Assembly (NCBI RefSeq): GCF_001403635.1
Contig: NZ_LN879468.1
Location: 124,001-188,000 of the forward strand
Direction of reading: 5' to 3'
Source: Clostridium massiliamazoniense
Lineage (GTDB): Bacteria; Bacillota; Clostridia; Clostridiales; Clostridiaceae
DNA length: 64,000 bases
Part shown: positions 55,769 to 64,000 of the stretch, in pieces
Position numbering within the stretch: the stretch's first letter is position 1
How the letters are laid out: each line of letters starts with the position of its first letter
The notes under the pieces: model-generated
What the model saw: only the letters and a program-made list of their open reading frames with translations
The model's database searches: none
What the model was told of the DNA's origin: nothing
Made by a program: the position numbers and the translations under genes

Positions 55769-57304
55769 TTGGAAAAAACAAAGGAAAAAACAAAGGACGA
55801 CAAGAAATATAAAATATCCTTCTTGAGCTTTATGTCCATGATCTTTATAACAGTATATGGTATTGCTAATGCTCAACAAGTATATTATCAAATGGGATAT
55901 GCATCAATAACATATTTAATAATTGCTGCAATATTTTTCTTTATACCTTATTGTTTTATAGTTGCAGAAATGAGTTCTGCTTTTAAAGACAAGCATGGCG
56001 GTATATTTTCTTGGATGACAGAATCAGTAGGTGAAAAATTTGGTCTTGTAGGAACAATGATTTGGTATGGATCATTTGTTGTTATGTGGTTTTCAGCATC
56101 TACAATTTGTGTACAAATATCAGTTGCTATTTTTGGTAGAGATACAACAGCTAATTGGCATATGTTTGGTTTAACATCACCTGAGATACTAGCTTTAATA
56201 GGAGCTGTATATATGATAATAGCAGCTTATGTTTCAACTAGAGGGATTAAGAGAATGACTTTCTTGTCAAACATAGCAATAGTTACAGTAATTATTGTTC
56301 ATTTATTTGTATTAGGTGGTGGAATAATAGTATTACTTTTACAAGGATTCCATCCACAACAAGGTTTTAACTTTACCCATCTTAGTTCATATTTCTATGG
56401 ACCGAATCCTGAATATTCAACATTCTTACCAGCACTTGGATTCCTAGTATTTACCTTCTTTGCTTATGGAGGAATGGAAAATATAAGTGGAATGGTTGAT
56501 AAGGTAGAAAACTCAAAGAAGAATGTTCCAAGAGCTATAATTCTATCATCTATAGGTATAACTGTTTTATACATAGTAGTTGTTTTAATATCAGGTGTAA
56601 CATGTAACTGGGAAAAAACTTTTGGAAGTCCACAAGTAAACCTAGCTAACTATTCAATATACTTAACTCAACAAGAGTTTTATAGATTGGGTACATTAAT
56701 AGGAATGGATCCTTATCATGCTTTATTATTAGGACAATGGGTAAATAGAATTATATCAATAATGGCATTAATATTTGTTACTTCAATTCCTTTAAGAATA
56801 TATACTCCTATAAAGCATATGTTCGAAGGAATGCCAAAAGGTATGGTTCCAGATAAAATGTTAAAAATAAATAAGCATGGTGTTTCAGGAAATGCTATAA
56901 TATTCCAAACAATAGTAGTAGTATTTTTCGTTCTATTATTAGGTTTTGGTGGAGGATCTGTTTCATCATTATTTAATAAATTAACATTAATGACTTTCGT
57001 TGCAGGAAGTGTTCCATATGTATTTATAGTTTTTGCTTACATTAAGTTTAAAGCAAATGATAATATTAAGAAGGAATATCAATTCTTTAATAAAAAGATA
57101 GGTATCGTTGTTGCAAGTATATGTTTCATTGTCTTAGCATTTACAAATATCTATGCAATAATAGAACCAACTCTAATGGGAAATCCATCTAATAGTTTAT
57201 GGATAGGTGGAGGACCAGTATTATTTGCTGTTTTAGCAATTTTACTTGATATTAGATATAGAAGAAGAATAAAAAAAGGTCTAATAAAACTAGATAAAGA
57301 ATAA
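55769..57304 (+). CDS. APC-family amino-acid permease (paralogue 2)
   Basis: Transporter of 511 residues, very similar along its whole length to the product of 53562-55109 (same GGIFSWM, DTTANWH, TRGIKRMT, QQEFYRLGTLIGMDP and PIKHMFEGMPKGM segments). TTG start at 55769 with GAGGAG upstream; the N-terminus is a little more charged (EKTKEKTKDDKKYK). Substrate unknown; the ARG-box-like cluster upstream makes arginine, ornithine or a related amino acid worth testing. The 5' leader contains a family B repeat. A terminator follows. Confidence 0.88.
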   Translation: MEKTKEKTKDDKKYKISFLSFMSMIFITVYGIANAQQVYYQMGYASITYLIIAAIFFFIPYCFIVAEMSSAFKDKHGGIFSWMTESVGEKFGLVGTMIWYGSFVVMWFSASTICVQISVAIFGRDTTANWHMFGLTSPEILALIGAVYMIIAAYVSTRGIKRMTFLSNIAIVTVIIVHLFVLGGGIIVLLLQGFHPQQGFNFTHLSSYFYGPNPEYSTFLPALGFLVFTFFAYGGMENISGMVDKVENSKKNVPRAIILSSIGITVLYIVVVLISGVTCNWEKTFGSPQVNLANYSIYLTQQEFYRLGTLIGMDPYHALLLGQWVNRIISIMALIFVTSIPLRIYTPIKHMFEGMPKGMVPDKMLKINKHGVSGNAIIFQTIVVVFFVLLLGFGGGSVSSLFNKLTLMTFVAGSVPYVFIVFAYIKFKANDNIKKEYQFFNKKIGIVVASICFIVLAFTNIYAIIEPTLMGNPSNSLWIGGGPVLFAVLAILLDIRYRRRIKKGLIKLDKE

Positions 57305-57313
57305 GTAATTTTT

Positions 57314-57352
57314 AAGTGGTTTGTACAAGGTGATGTACAAGCCGCTTTTTTG
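57314..57352 (+). terminator. terminator after permease 2
   Basis: AAGTGGTTTGTAC / GTACAAGCCGCTT (G-T pairs allowed) followed by six T. The rest of 57353-57664 is AT-rich with only a degenerate repeat trace (GATAAACAAACACAG). Confidence 0.85.
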
Positions 57353-57664
57353 TGCTGATAAACAAACACAGTTTCTTAAACAGCTTCTCTAAAATTTAAT
57401 TAAACAAAATTCTATTTAAATAAGTTTCAGTATATAAACATATATTTAAGAATATAGTGAAAGTAAAGGATTAAATTAGAAGTTAATCTAAGAGAAATAC
57501 AGTATTATAAAGCTTAATTACAAAATAAGAAATATTTAGACAAATAGAAATAAATTTTAACAAAAACTTGTATATTCCTGTAATTTGTTAGATAATTTAT
57601 TTATAGGTATAATTTGTACACTGAACAGATGGAATTTAAAATTAAGTTTAAATGGGGTAGTAGT

Positions 57665-59044
57665 ATGGAGATGAATTTTAATTTGACCATGTCTCAAGAA
57701 CAAAAACTTGTGATGACTCAGCAGATGCAACAATCAATAAAGCTTTTACAAATGTCAAGTTATGATTTAAGAGGATATATAGAAAAAGAGTATGCTGAAA
57801 ATCCAGTTTTAGAGGCTAATTTTAATGATGTGGATAATGAAGAAAAAAAAGAGCAAGATAGAATTGACTATAAGGAACTTATAAAATATTTAGAATTTGA
57901 TAATTATGGTTCCCAAAGTTATGGAGATTATGACGATGAAGTATCTCCATTTACTTTTATAAGTAAAGAAAAATCCTTGAAAGATTTTTTAGAAGAACAA
58001 TTAATAGAACTAAATTTAACTGATAGGGAAAGAATTTTAAGTAAATATATTATTGAAAGCCTAAATGAAAAAGGGTATTTAGATATATCTTTAGAAGAGA
58101 TTCAAAGAGAGTTAAATGAAGATATAGAGGAATTGGAGATAGCGCTGCAAATAGTCCAAGGTCTTGAACCTATAGGTATAGGAGCAAGGGATTTAAGAGA
58201 ATGTTTGTTAATCCAATTAAGAAAAAAAAGATTACTTAATAATATAACAGAAGGAATGGTAATAAATAACCTAGAGGATATAGCTAATAATAAATATCAA
58301 GTTATAGCTAAAAGTTATAAGATTACAACAAAGGAAGCTCAAGAGTATGGTGATCTTATAAAGAAACTTGAACCTAAACCAGCAAGAGGTTTTTATACTG
58401 GTGACGATGTTAGGTTTATAATACCTGACGCTGAAATAAAGAATATAGATGGAGAATTCTTTATAATAATGAATAACAAGGTAATACCTACTATTTCAAT
58501 AAACCCAATTTATAATACTATATTAAATGAAAAAGATAAGGATGCAAAAGAGTATGTAAAGGAAAAAATGGGGAAAGCTATGTTCTTAATAAAGAGTATA
58601 GAATTAAGAAAGAGTACTTTATATAAGGTCTTAGAAGAAGTTTTGAAAGTACAAAGAGGATTTTTTGAATGTGGAAAAAAAGAATTAAGACCTATGACTT
58701 TAAAACAAGTAGCTGATGCAATTGGAATGCATGAATCTACAGTATCGAGAGCAATAAGAGAAAAGTATATATTAACCTCTTTTGGAACTATAAAAATAAA
58801 GGATTTATTTGCAACAGGAGTTCATAAAGGTAACTCTAATACGGAAGATGAGGATGTAACAGTTTCTAAAATGAAAAAAGAAATTGAAGAAATAATAAAA
58901 GAAGAAAATAAATCAAAGCCTTTATCAGATCAAGCTATAGCAGATATTCTTAAAGAAAAGTCTTATAAAATATCTAGAAGAACAGTTGCTAAGTATAGAG
59001 AAGAAATGGGTATTGGTGCATCAAGTAAAAGGAAAAGGTTTTAA
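57665..59044 (+). CDS. rpoN: RNA polymerase sigma-54 factor
   Basis: Alternative sigma factor of 459 residues. The N-terminal glutamine/leucine-rich activator-binding region has QQMQQSIKLLQMSSYDLRGYIEKE. The core-binding region is at about 80-260. HTH MHESTVSRAIREKYI precedes the C-terminal RpoN box ISRRTVAKYREEMGI. ATG 57665 is chosen because GGGG lies upstream and family members start this way; an upstream in-frame TTG adds unrelated residues. No sigma-54 activator (bEBP) is in the window, and I saw no convincing -24/-12 promoter. Confidence 0.95.
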   Translation: MEMNFNLTMSQEQKLVMTQQMQQSIKLLQMSSYDLRGYIEKEYAENPVLEANFNDVDNEEKKEQDRIDYKELIKYLEFDNYGSQSYGDYDDEVSPFTFISKEKSLKDFLEEQLIELNLTDRERILSKYIIESLNEKGYLDISLEEIQRELNEDIEELEIALQIVQGLEPIGIGARDLRECLLIQLRKKRLLNNITEGMVINNLEDIANNKYQVIAKSYKITTKEAQEYGDLIKKLEPKPARGFYTGDDVRFIIPDAEIKNIDGEFFIIMNNKVIPTISINPIYNTILNEKDKDAKEYVKEKMGKAMFLIKSIELRKSTLYKVLEEVLKVQRGFFECGKKELRPMTLKQVADAIGMHESTVSRAIREKYILTSFGTIKIKDLFATGVHKGNSNTEDEDVTVSKMKKEIEEIIKEENKSKPLSDQAIADILKEKSYKISRRTVAKYREEMGIGASSKRKRF

Positions 59045-59049
59045 TAATG

Positions 59050-59091
59050 AAAAAGGAGAAAAATGAAATTTTATTTCATTTTTCTCCTTTT
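59050..59091 (+). terminator. terminator after rpoN
   Basis: AAAAGGAGAAAAATGAAA / TTTCATTTTTCTCCTTTT, 18-bp perfect stem, 5-base loop. Confidence 0.9.
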
Positions 59092-59334
59092 GTAGTTAAT
59101 TACAAATACATAAGATTAAATTTAAATTAGAAGGTATAAGTTGTATAGCAGTAAGTTTCAACTAATTTTTTGTATAAAATAAAGTAGAAAAAGACATATT
59201 ATTTATAGTAACAAAAAAGTTCAAAAAGTCTTTGAAATGCCTTAAAAGTAGACTTCAGAAAAAAAAGCAGTGAATTTCAAATTAAATTAAGGAAAAAATT
59301 AAAAAAATTACTTTAAAAATTTTAAAAAATAGTT

Positions 59335-59373
59335 TATAATAAGTTTGTGGGACATTAAAGTTGCAAGTGGGAC
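59335..59373 (+). promoter_or_regulatory. cggR promoter -10 and CggR-like operator
   Basis: TATAAT at 59335-59340, then two direct repeats GTGGGAC at 59347-59353 and 59367-59373, 20 bp apart. CggR of Bacillus binds direct repeats containing GGGAC with about the same periodicity. A site just after the -10 would let CggR block its own operon, relieved by fructose-1,6-bisphosphate. Confidence 0.75.
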
Positions 59374-59397
59374 CTTAAAAGACCAAAGGAGCTGTTG

Positions 59398-60429
59398 ATG
59401 TTGCAAGATATAATAAAATTACAGAAAAAAATAATACCGGAATTAGTGGAGTTATTAGAGAAGAGATATTTAATTCTAAGAACTATAAGCTATAATCAAC
59501 CTGTAGGAAGAAGAGTTCTTGCTAATAAAGTTGATTTAGGTGAAAGAATAGTTAGGACGGAAATAAACTTCTTAAAGAACCAAGGGCTTATTGAAATTAA
59601 TACCCCAGGTATGACAGTCACTGAGGAAGGTGAAAATATCTTAGATAGCTTAAAAGACTTCATTCATGAAGTGAAGGGATTATCAAAGGTAGAAGTAGAA
59701 ATTAAAAAAATACTTAATATTAAGGAAGTTATAGTTATTCCGGGAAGTGTAGAAGAAGATAAAAATATTTTACAGGATCTTGGAAAAGCAGCATCACAAT
59801 ACACTAAAAAAATAATAAAAAGTGGTGATATTGTAGCTATAACAGGAGGCAGTACAGTAAAAGAAGTTGTTGATTCTTTTCCAAAGCTTCAAAACTTACA
59901 TGATGTTTTAGTAGTTCCAGCAAGAGGTGGTATGGGGAAAAAAGTAGAAACTCAAGCCAATACATTATGCGCAACATTAGCTCAAAAGCTTAATGGAAGT
60001 TACAAAATGCTTCATATACCAGAAAATATAAGTTCAGAACTTATGCAAAGTTTATTTAATCAAAGTGATATAAAAGAAGTATTCGATTTGATTAGAAAAG
60101 CAAACTTATTAATTTATGGTATTGGTAGAGCCGATAAAATGGTTTTAAAAAGAGGTATAAGTGATGAAAAGCAAAAGGAACTTATAGAATTAGGAGCAAT
60201 AGGAGAAGCAGTTGGTTGCTACTTCGATAAAAATTCTAATGTTGTATCTATAAGTTCAGCACCAGGAATAAGTATAAAAGAACTTTCAGAAGCGCGAGAA
60301 CATATTGCTGTTGCTGGTGGAAAAGGTAAAGTGGAAGCAATAATTTCTGCTTTATATAACAACAATAAGGCGGTTTTAGTAACAGATGAAGCTGCTGCTG
60401 AAGAAATAATTAAAAATATGAAACATTAA
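59398..60429 (+). CDS. cggR: central glycolytic genes regulator CggR
   Basis: SorC/DeoR-family repressor of 343 residues. N-terminal winged helix (about 15-75; [32 protein letters not shown]). The sugar-phosphate-binding domain (about 90-343) has [30 protein letters not shown] and [13 protein letters not shown]. It represses the gap-pgk-tpi genes downstream. AAGGAG upstream; the frame could also start at the TTG 3 bases earlier. First gene of the glycolytic operon, with its operator at 59347-59373. Confidence 0.93.
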   Translation: MLQDIIKLQKKIIPELVELLEKRYLILRTISYNQPVGRRVLANKVDLGERIVRTEINFLKNQGLIEINTPGMTVTEEGENILDSLKDFIHEVKGLSKVEVEIKKILNIKEVIVIPGSVEEDKNILQDLGKAASQYTKKIIKSGDIVAITGGSTVKEVVDSFPKLQNLHDVLVVPARGGMGKKVETQANTLCATLAQKLNGSYKMLHIPENISSELMQSLFNQSDIKEVFDLIRKANLLIYGIGRADKMVLKRGISDEKQKELIELGAIGEAVGCYFDKNSNVVSISSAPGISIKELSEAREHIAVAGGKGKVEAIISALYNNNKAVLVTDEAAAEEIIKNMKH

Positions 60430-60493
60430 ATTTGCATTAAAATATTTTTTAATATTTTATAAATATAAACTTTATTTTTTGGAGGTATTTACA

Positions 60494-61489
60494 ATGGTTA
60501 AAGTAGCTATTAATGGTTTTGGAAGAATAGGAAGATTAGCATTAAGATTAATGATAGAGAACCCAGAGTTCGAAGTTGTTGCAATAAACGACTTAACAGA
60601 TGCTAAAACTTTAGCACACTTATTCAAATATGATTCAGCACAAGGAAGATTTAACGGAGAAATCGAAGTTAAAGAAGGTGCTTTCGTAGTTAATGGTAAA
60701 GAAATAAAAGTAACTACACAAAGAAATCCTGCTGAATTACCATGGAAAGAATTAGGTGTAGATGTAGTATTAGAATGTACTGGATTCTTCGCTTCAAAAG
60801 AAAAGGCTTCAGCTCACATCGAAGCTGGTGCTAAAAAAGTTGTTATCTCAGCTCCAGCTGGAAATGACTTACCAACAGTTGTTTACAATGTAAACCACGA
60901 AATATTAACTGGAAATGAAACAGTAATATCAGGTGCTTCATGTACAACTAACTGTTTAGCTCCAATGGCTAAAGTATTAAACGATAGCTTTGGAATCAAA
61001 GAAGGATTCATGACTACAATTCATGCTTACACTAATGACCAAAATACATTAGATGCACCTCACGGAAAAGGTGATTTAAGAAGAGCAAGAGCTGCTGCTA
61101 ACAGCATCGTTCCTAACACAACTGGAGCTGCTAAAGCTATCGGTTTAGTTATCCCAGAATTAGCTGGTAAATTAGACGGAAATGCTCAAAGAGTACCTGT
61201 AATAACTGGTTCATTAACTGAGTTAGTTTGTATATTAGATAAAAACGTAACAGTTGAAGAAGTAAACAGCGCTATGAAAGCTGCTAAAAATGAATCATTC
61301 GGATACACTGAAGATCCAATAGTTTCATGTGATGTAATCGGAATAAGCTACGGTTCATTATTTGATGCTACACAAACAAAAATCATGGAAGTTAACGGAC
61401 AACAATTAGTTAAAGTTGCTGCATGGTATGATAACGAAATGTCATACACTAACCAATTAGTTAGAACTTTAAAATACTTAGTTAAGTAA
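60494..61489 (+). CDS. gapA: glyceraldehyde-3-phosphate dehydrogenase
   Basis: Glycolytic enzyme, 331 residues. NAD-binding [15 protein letters not shown], catalytic cysteine in [31 protein letters not shown] at the end. ATG 60494 with GGAGG upstream is the start. Strongly biased codons (for example uniform TTA and GGA) and the strong Shine-Dalgarno sequence indicate high expression. 64 bp after cggR. Confidence 0.98.
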   Translation: MVKVAINGFGRIGRLALRLMIENPEFEVVAINDLTDAKTLAHLFKYDSAQGRFNGEIEVKEGAFVVNGKEIKVTTQRNPAELPWKELGVDVVLECTGFFASKEKASAHIEAGAKKVVISAPAGNDLPTVVYNVNHEILTGNETVISGASCTTNCLAPMAKVLNDSFGIKEGFMTTIHAYTNDQNTLDAPHGKGDLRRARAAANSIVPNTTGAAKAIGLVIPELAGKLDGNAQRVPVITGSLTELVCILDKNVTVEEVNSAMKAAKNESFGYTEDPIVSCDVIGISYGSLFDATQTKIMEVNGQQLVKVAAWYDNEMSYTNQLVRTLKYLVK

Positions 61490-61520
61490 TTTAAAATAAG
61501 CTAATAGATTATAATTAAAG

Positions 61521-61565
61521 AGGTCTGGTTTTGTAGTTAAGGCTATAAGGCCAGACCATTTTAAA
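61521..61565 (+). terminator. hairpin between gapA and pgk
   Basis: GGTCTGG / CCAGACC with a second inner helix (TTGTAG / CTATAA), followed by ATTTT. It could be a partial terminator or an RNA-processing/stability element giving unequal gapA and pgk levels. Confidence 0.6.
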
Positions 61566-61619
61566 TAATGGATTAATTAAAGATTTATATAAATAAAATA
61601 TTTTAAGAGGTGTTAAGTT

Positions 61620-62810
61620 ATGAACTTCAATAAGAAAACAATCGAAGACGTACAAGTAAAAGGTAAAAAAGTTTTAGTTAGATGTGATTTTAACGTACCA
61701 TTAAAAGATGGCGTTATAACAGATATAAACAGATTAACAGGTGCTATGCCAACTATAAAATATTTAGTTGATAATGGTGCAAAAGTTATCCTTTGCTCAC
61801 ACATGGGTAAACCAAAAGGAGAACCAAAACCAGAGTTTTCTTTAGCTCCAGTTGCAAAGAAATTAAGCGAAATGCTTGGTAAAGAAGTAGTTTTTGCTGC
61901 TGATGATAATGTAGTAGGAGAAAATGCTAAAAAAGCAGTTGCTGAAATGAAAGATGGAGATGTAGTATTATTAGAAAATACTAGATATAGAAAAGAAGAA
62001 ACTAAAAATGGTGAAGAATTCTCTAAAGAGTTAGCTTCATTAGCAGAAATGTTCGTTAACGATGCTTTCGGAACAGCTCACAGAGCTCATTGTTCAACAG
62101 TTGGAGTAACTGAATACTTAAGCCCAGCAGTTTGTGGATACTTAATCCAAAAAGAACTTAAATTCTTAGGAGATGCTGTAGAAAGCCCAGAAAGACCATT
62201 CGTAGCTATATTAGGTGGAGCTAAGGTTTCAGATAAAATAAATGTTATAAATAATTTATTAGAAAAAGTAGATACTTTAATCATTGGTGGAGGAATGGCT
62301 TATACATTCTTAAAAGCTCAAGGATTTACAGTTGGAAGTTCATTAGTAGAAGAAGATAAAGTTGACTATGCTAAAGAAATGTTAGAAAAAGCTACTGCTA
62401 AAGGTGTTAAATTATTATTACCTGTAGATCACAGAGTAGCAAAAGAATTTAAAGATGTTGAAGCTGTTGTAACTGCTGATGAAAACATTGAAGATGGATT
62501 CATGGGATTAGATATTGGACCAAAAACAGAAGAATTATATGCTGCTGCTGTTAAGGAAGCTAAAACTGTTATTTGGAACGGACCAATGGGTGTATTTGAA
62601 TTTGAAAACTTTAATAAAGGAACAATTGCTGTTGCTAAAGCTATGGCAGATTCAAATGCTACAACTATAATCGGTGGTGGAGATTCAGCTGCTGCTGTAA
62701 ATATATTAGGATTCGGAGATAAAATGACTCACATCTCAACTGGTGGTGGAGCTTCATTAGAATTCTTAGAAGGTAAAGTATTACCAGGAATAGACGCTTT
62801 AAATGACTAA
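61620..62810 (+). CDS. pgk: phosphoglycerate kinase
   Basis: Glycolytic kinase of 396 residues. N-terminal [54 protein letters not shown], and C-terminal nucleotide site VWNGPMG-like [10 protein letters not shown] and [16 protein letters not shown] before the ATG. 131 bp after gapA. Confidence 0.98.
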   Translation: MNFNKKTIEDVQVKGKKVLVRCDFNVPLKDGVITDINRLTGAMPTIKYLVDNGAKVILCSHMGKPKGEPKPEFSLAPVAKKLSEMLGKEVVFAADDNVVGENAKKAVAEMKDGDVVLLENTRYRKEETKNGEEFSKELASLAEMFVNDAFGTAHRAHCSTVGVTEYLSPAVCGYLIQKELKFLGDAVESPERPFVAILGGAKVSDKINVINNLLEKVDTLIIGGGMAYTFLKAQGFTVGSSLVEEDKVDYAKEMLEKATAKGVKLLLPVDHRVAKEFKDVEAVVTADENIEDGFMGLDIGPKTEELYAAAVKEAKTVIWNGPMGVFEFENFNKGTIAVAKAMADSNATTIIGGGDSAAAVNILGFGDKMTHISTGGGASLEFLEGKVLPGIDALND

Positions 62811-62830
62811 TTAATTAGTTAAAATTTTAT

Positions 62831-62901
62831 GTTTAAAAGTTTTTAGAAACTTTTAAACCCGATTGAAGTATTAGAAAGTAAGGGAGCGTGTCTCCCTTTT
62901 T
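62831..62901 (+). terminator. two hairpins between pgk and tpi, the second a terminator
   Basis: GTTTAAAAGTTT / AAACTTTTAAAC (62831-62858) and then AAGGGAG / CTCCCTT followed by TTTTT (62880-62901), 30 bp before tpi. The second looks like a complete intrinsic terminator inside what is otherwise one operon. Confidence 0.75.
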
Positions 62902-62932
62902 GAATAAAAATAATTTTTACGAGGTGTATATA

Positions 62933-63679
62933 ATGAGAACTCCAATAATCGCTGGAAACTGGAAAATGAATAAAACTCCTGCTGAAGCAGTAGAAATGAT
63001 AAATGAATTAAAAGGATTAGTTAAAGATGCTAAGTGTGACGTAGTTGTATGTCCTACTTTCGTTTGTTTAGACGCAGTTTTAAAAGCTGTTGAAGGATCA
63101 AACATAAAAGTTGCTGCACAAAACATGCACTTTGAAAATAGTGGAGCTTTCACTGGAGAAGTTTCACCAGTAATGCTTGAAGCTATGGGTGTTGACTATG
63201 TTGTTTTAGGACACAGTGAAAGAAGAGAATATTTCAATGAAACAGATGAAGCTTTAAATAAAAAAGTTAAAGCAGCTTTTGCTCATAACATTACTCCAAT
63301 TCTTTGCTGTGGAGAAACTTTAGAGCAAAGAGAAAATGGAACAACTAATGATGTTGTTGGAGCTCAAATAAAAGCTGACTTAGAAGGTTTATCAAAAGAA
63401 TTAGCTGAAAAAGTTGTTATAGCTTATGAACCAATCTGGGCTATTGGAACTGGAAAAACAGCTACAGATGAGCAAGCTAACGAAACTATAATAGCAATTA
63501 GAAATGTTGTAGCTGAAATGTTCGGTAAAGAAGTTGCTGATAAAGTAAGAATACAATACGGTGGATCAGTTAAACCTGGTACAATTAAAGCTCAAATGGC
63601 TATGTCAGATATCGATGGAGCTTTAGTTGGTGGAGCTAGCTTAGTTGCTTCAGATTTCTCACAAATAGTAAATTTCTAA
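62933..63679 (+). CDS. tpiA: triosephosphate isomerase
   Basis: Glycolytic enzyme of 248 residues. [14 protein letters not shown] with the substrate lysine, catalytic histidine in LGHSERR, catalytic glutamate in [16 protein letters not shown], phosphate loop YGGSVKPG and [15 protein letters not shown] sits 6 bases before ATG 62933; longer in-frame versions run through the terminator hairpin and have no site. No pgm or eno is visible before the window ends. Confidence 0.98.
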   Translation: MRTPIIAGNWKMNKTPAEAVEMINELKGLVKDAKCDVVVCPTFVCLDAVLKAVEGSNIKVAAQNMHFENSGAFTGEVSPVMLEAMGVDYVVLGHSERREYFNETDEALNKKVKAAFAHNITPILCCGETLEQRENGTTNDVVGAQIKADLEGLSKELAEKVVIAYEPIWAIGTGKTATDEQANETIIAIRNVVAEMFGKEVADKVRIQYGGSVKPGTIKAQMAMSDIDGALVGGASLVASDFSQIVNF

Positions 63680-63691
63680 TAACTAATAAAT

Positions 63692-63816
63692 TGAAACTTA
63701 ATTCAGATAGAGTTAAAGCTCTATCTGAATTTTAAGCAAAGTTATCTAGGAATCTGTATCTGTTTATTTTAAGTTTATAGAGACTTTAGTATTACAGATA
63801 TTTAGTTATTAGATAA
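63692..63816. repeat. dispersed repeat, family B, degenerate copy after tpiA
   Basis: AAACTTAATTCAG-ATAGAGTT / AGCTCTATCTGAATT hairpin, GTTATCTAGGAATCTGTATCTG, ATTACAGATA and AGTTATTAGATAAAA. Same order and orientation as the copy at 37008. Confidence 0.65.
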
Positions 63817-63867
63817 AATAAAGTTCGATCTAGTTAGGGGGATTACTTCCTCCTAAATTTAGATATT

Positions 63868-63924
63868 GATAGTGCAATAGTAATAAGCAACCAATTATAC
63901 TTGTTTGTTGCTATTGTTTTTTTT
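63868..63924 (+). terminator. probable terminator of the glycolytic operon
   Basis: CAATAG-AAGCAAC / GTTGCTATTG imperfect stem followed by eight T. The sequence after it to 64000 shows no gene start. Confidence 0.65.
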
Positions 63925-64000
63925 ATATATAAATATTATAATTTAAATATAGAGAAAGACTTGATATAACTAACTTTATCTATGTTTTTCACTAAATGAA

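Noticed and set aside
57665-59044. Sigma-54 dependent promoters in the window
   Set aside because: No convincing TGGCAC-N5-TTGC was seen upstream of any gene, and no bEBP activator gene is present.

Overview
The window is low-GC, AT-rich DNA with AGA-dominated arginine codons, strong GGAGG ribosome binding sites and a Firmicutes gene set (PrkA/YhbH/SpoVR sporulation genes, CggR-GapA-Pgk-Tpi, T-box, Mn riboswitch). It is clearly a Clostridium. I recognise the set as most like Clostridium perfringens, from memory and not from a search. No rRNA, tRNA, CRISPR array or phage structural gene was seen.

Layout. 1-2.8 kb: a surface protein and a BceRS-type two-component system. 3.2-4.6 kb: an Nramp-family metal transporter behind a perfect Fur box. 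5.1-13.2 kb: two BceB/FtsX-type permeases, one with its ATPase and one without, separated by a sugar-porter gene with foreign codon use and its own promoter and cre site. 13.5-14.3 kb: mntP behind a yybP-ykoY-type Mn riboswitch. 14.3-15.7 kb: a frameshifted MFS gene.

16.1-26.5 kb is the most notable region. The sporulation kinase gene prkA is split by a 5,805-bp element (16799-22603). The element carries a SulP transporter, a WG-repeat protein, a 74-residue protein and a 499-residue large serine recombinase. Its length is a multiple of three. Joining the two copies of the 5-base ACTTC core restores a continuous 640-codon prkA with no residue lost. yhbH and spoVR follow at once. The arrangement resembles the sigK skin element: a site-specific element in a sporulation gene that must be excised to rebuild it. 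The putative attP has ACCTT/AAGGT arms exactly 18 nt either side of the central TT.

26.6-46.8 kb is housekeeping: pssA, a YegS-type lipid kinase, a MgtE-like gating protein without a channel, T-box-cysK-cysE, queG, plsC, nth, a VanY-type lipoprotein, an EamA exporter, an orphan histidine kinase, ddl, a GH25 lysozyme, a VanW protein, a HAD phosphatase, trmL and degV. 47.2-52.9 kb is the late cobalamin operon cbiP-cbiB-cobD-cobU-cobS-cobC. 53.5-57.3 kb has two paralogous APC amino-acid permeases, the second behind ARG-box-like sites. 57.7-63.7 kb has rpoN and the glycolytic run cggR-gapA-pgk-tpi with a CggR-like operator.

Two families of short palindromic repeats (about 60-250 bp and about 130 bp) are scattered through the intergenic spaces. 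Two copies of the second family, 14 kb apart in opposite orientation, are almost identical, and one supplies the stop codon of cobD. Coordinates of regulatory sites were read by eye; database-level assignments are family recognition and were not searched.
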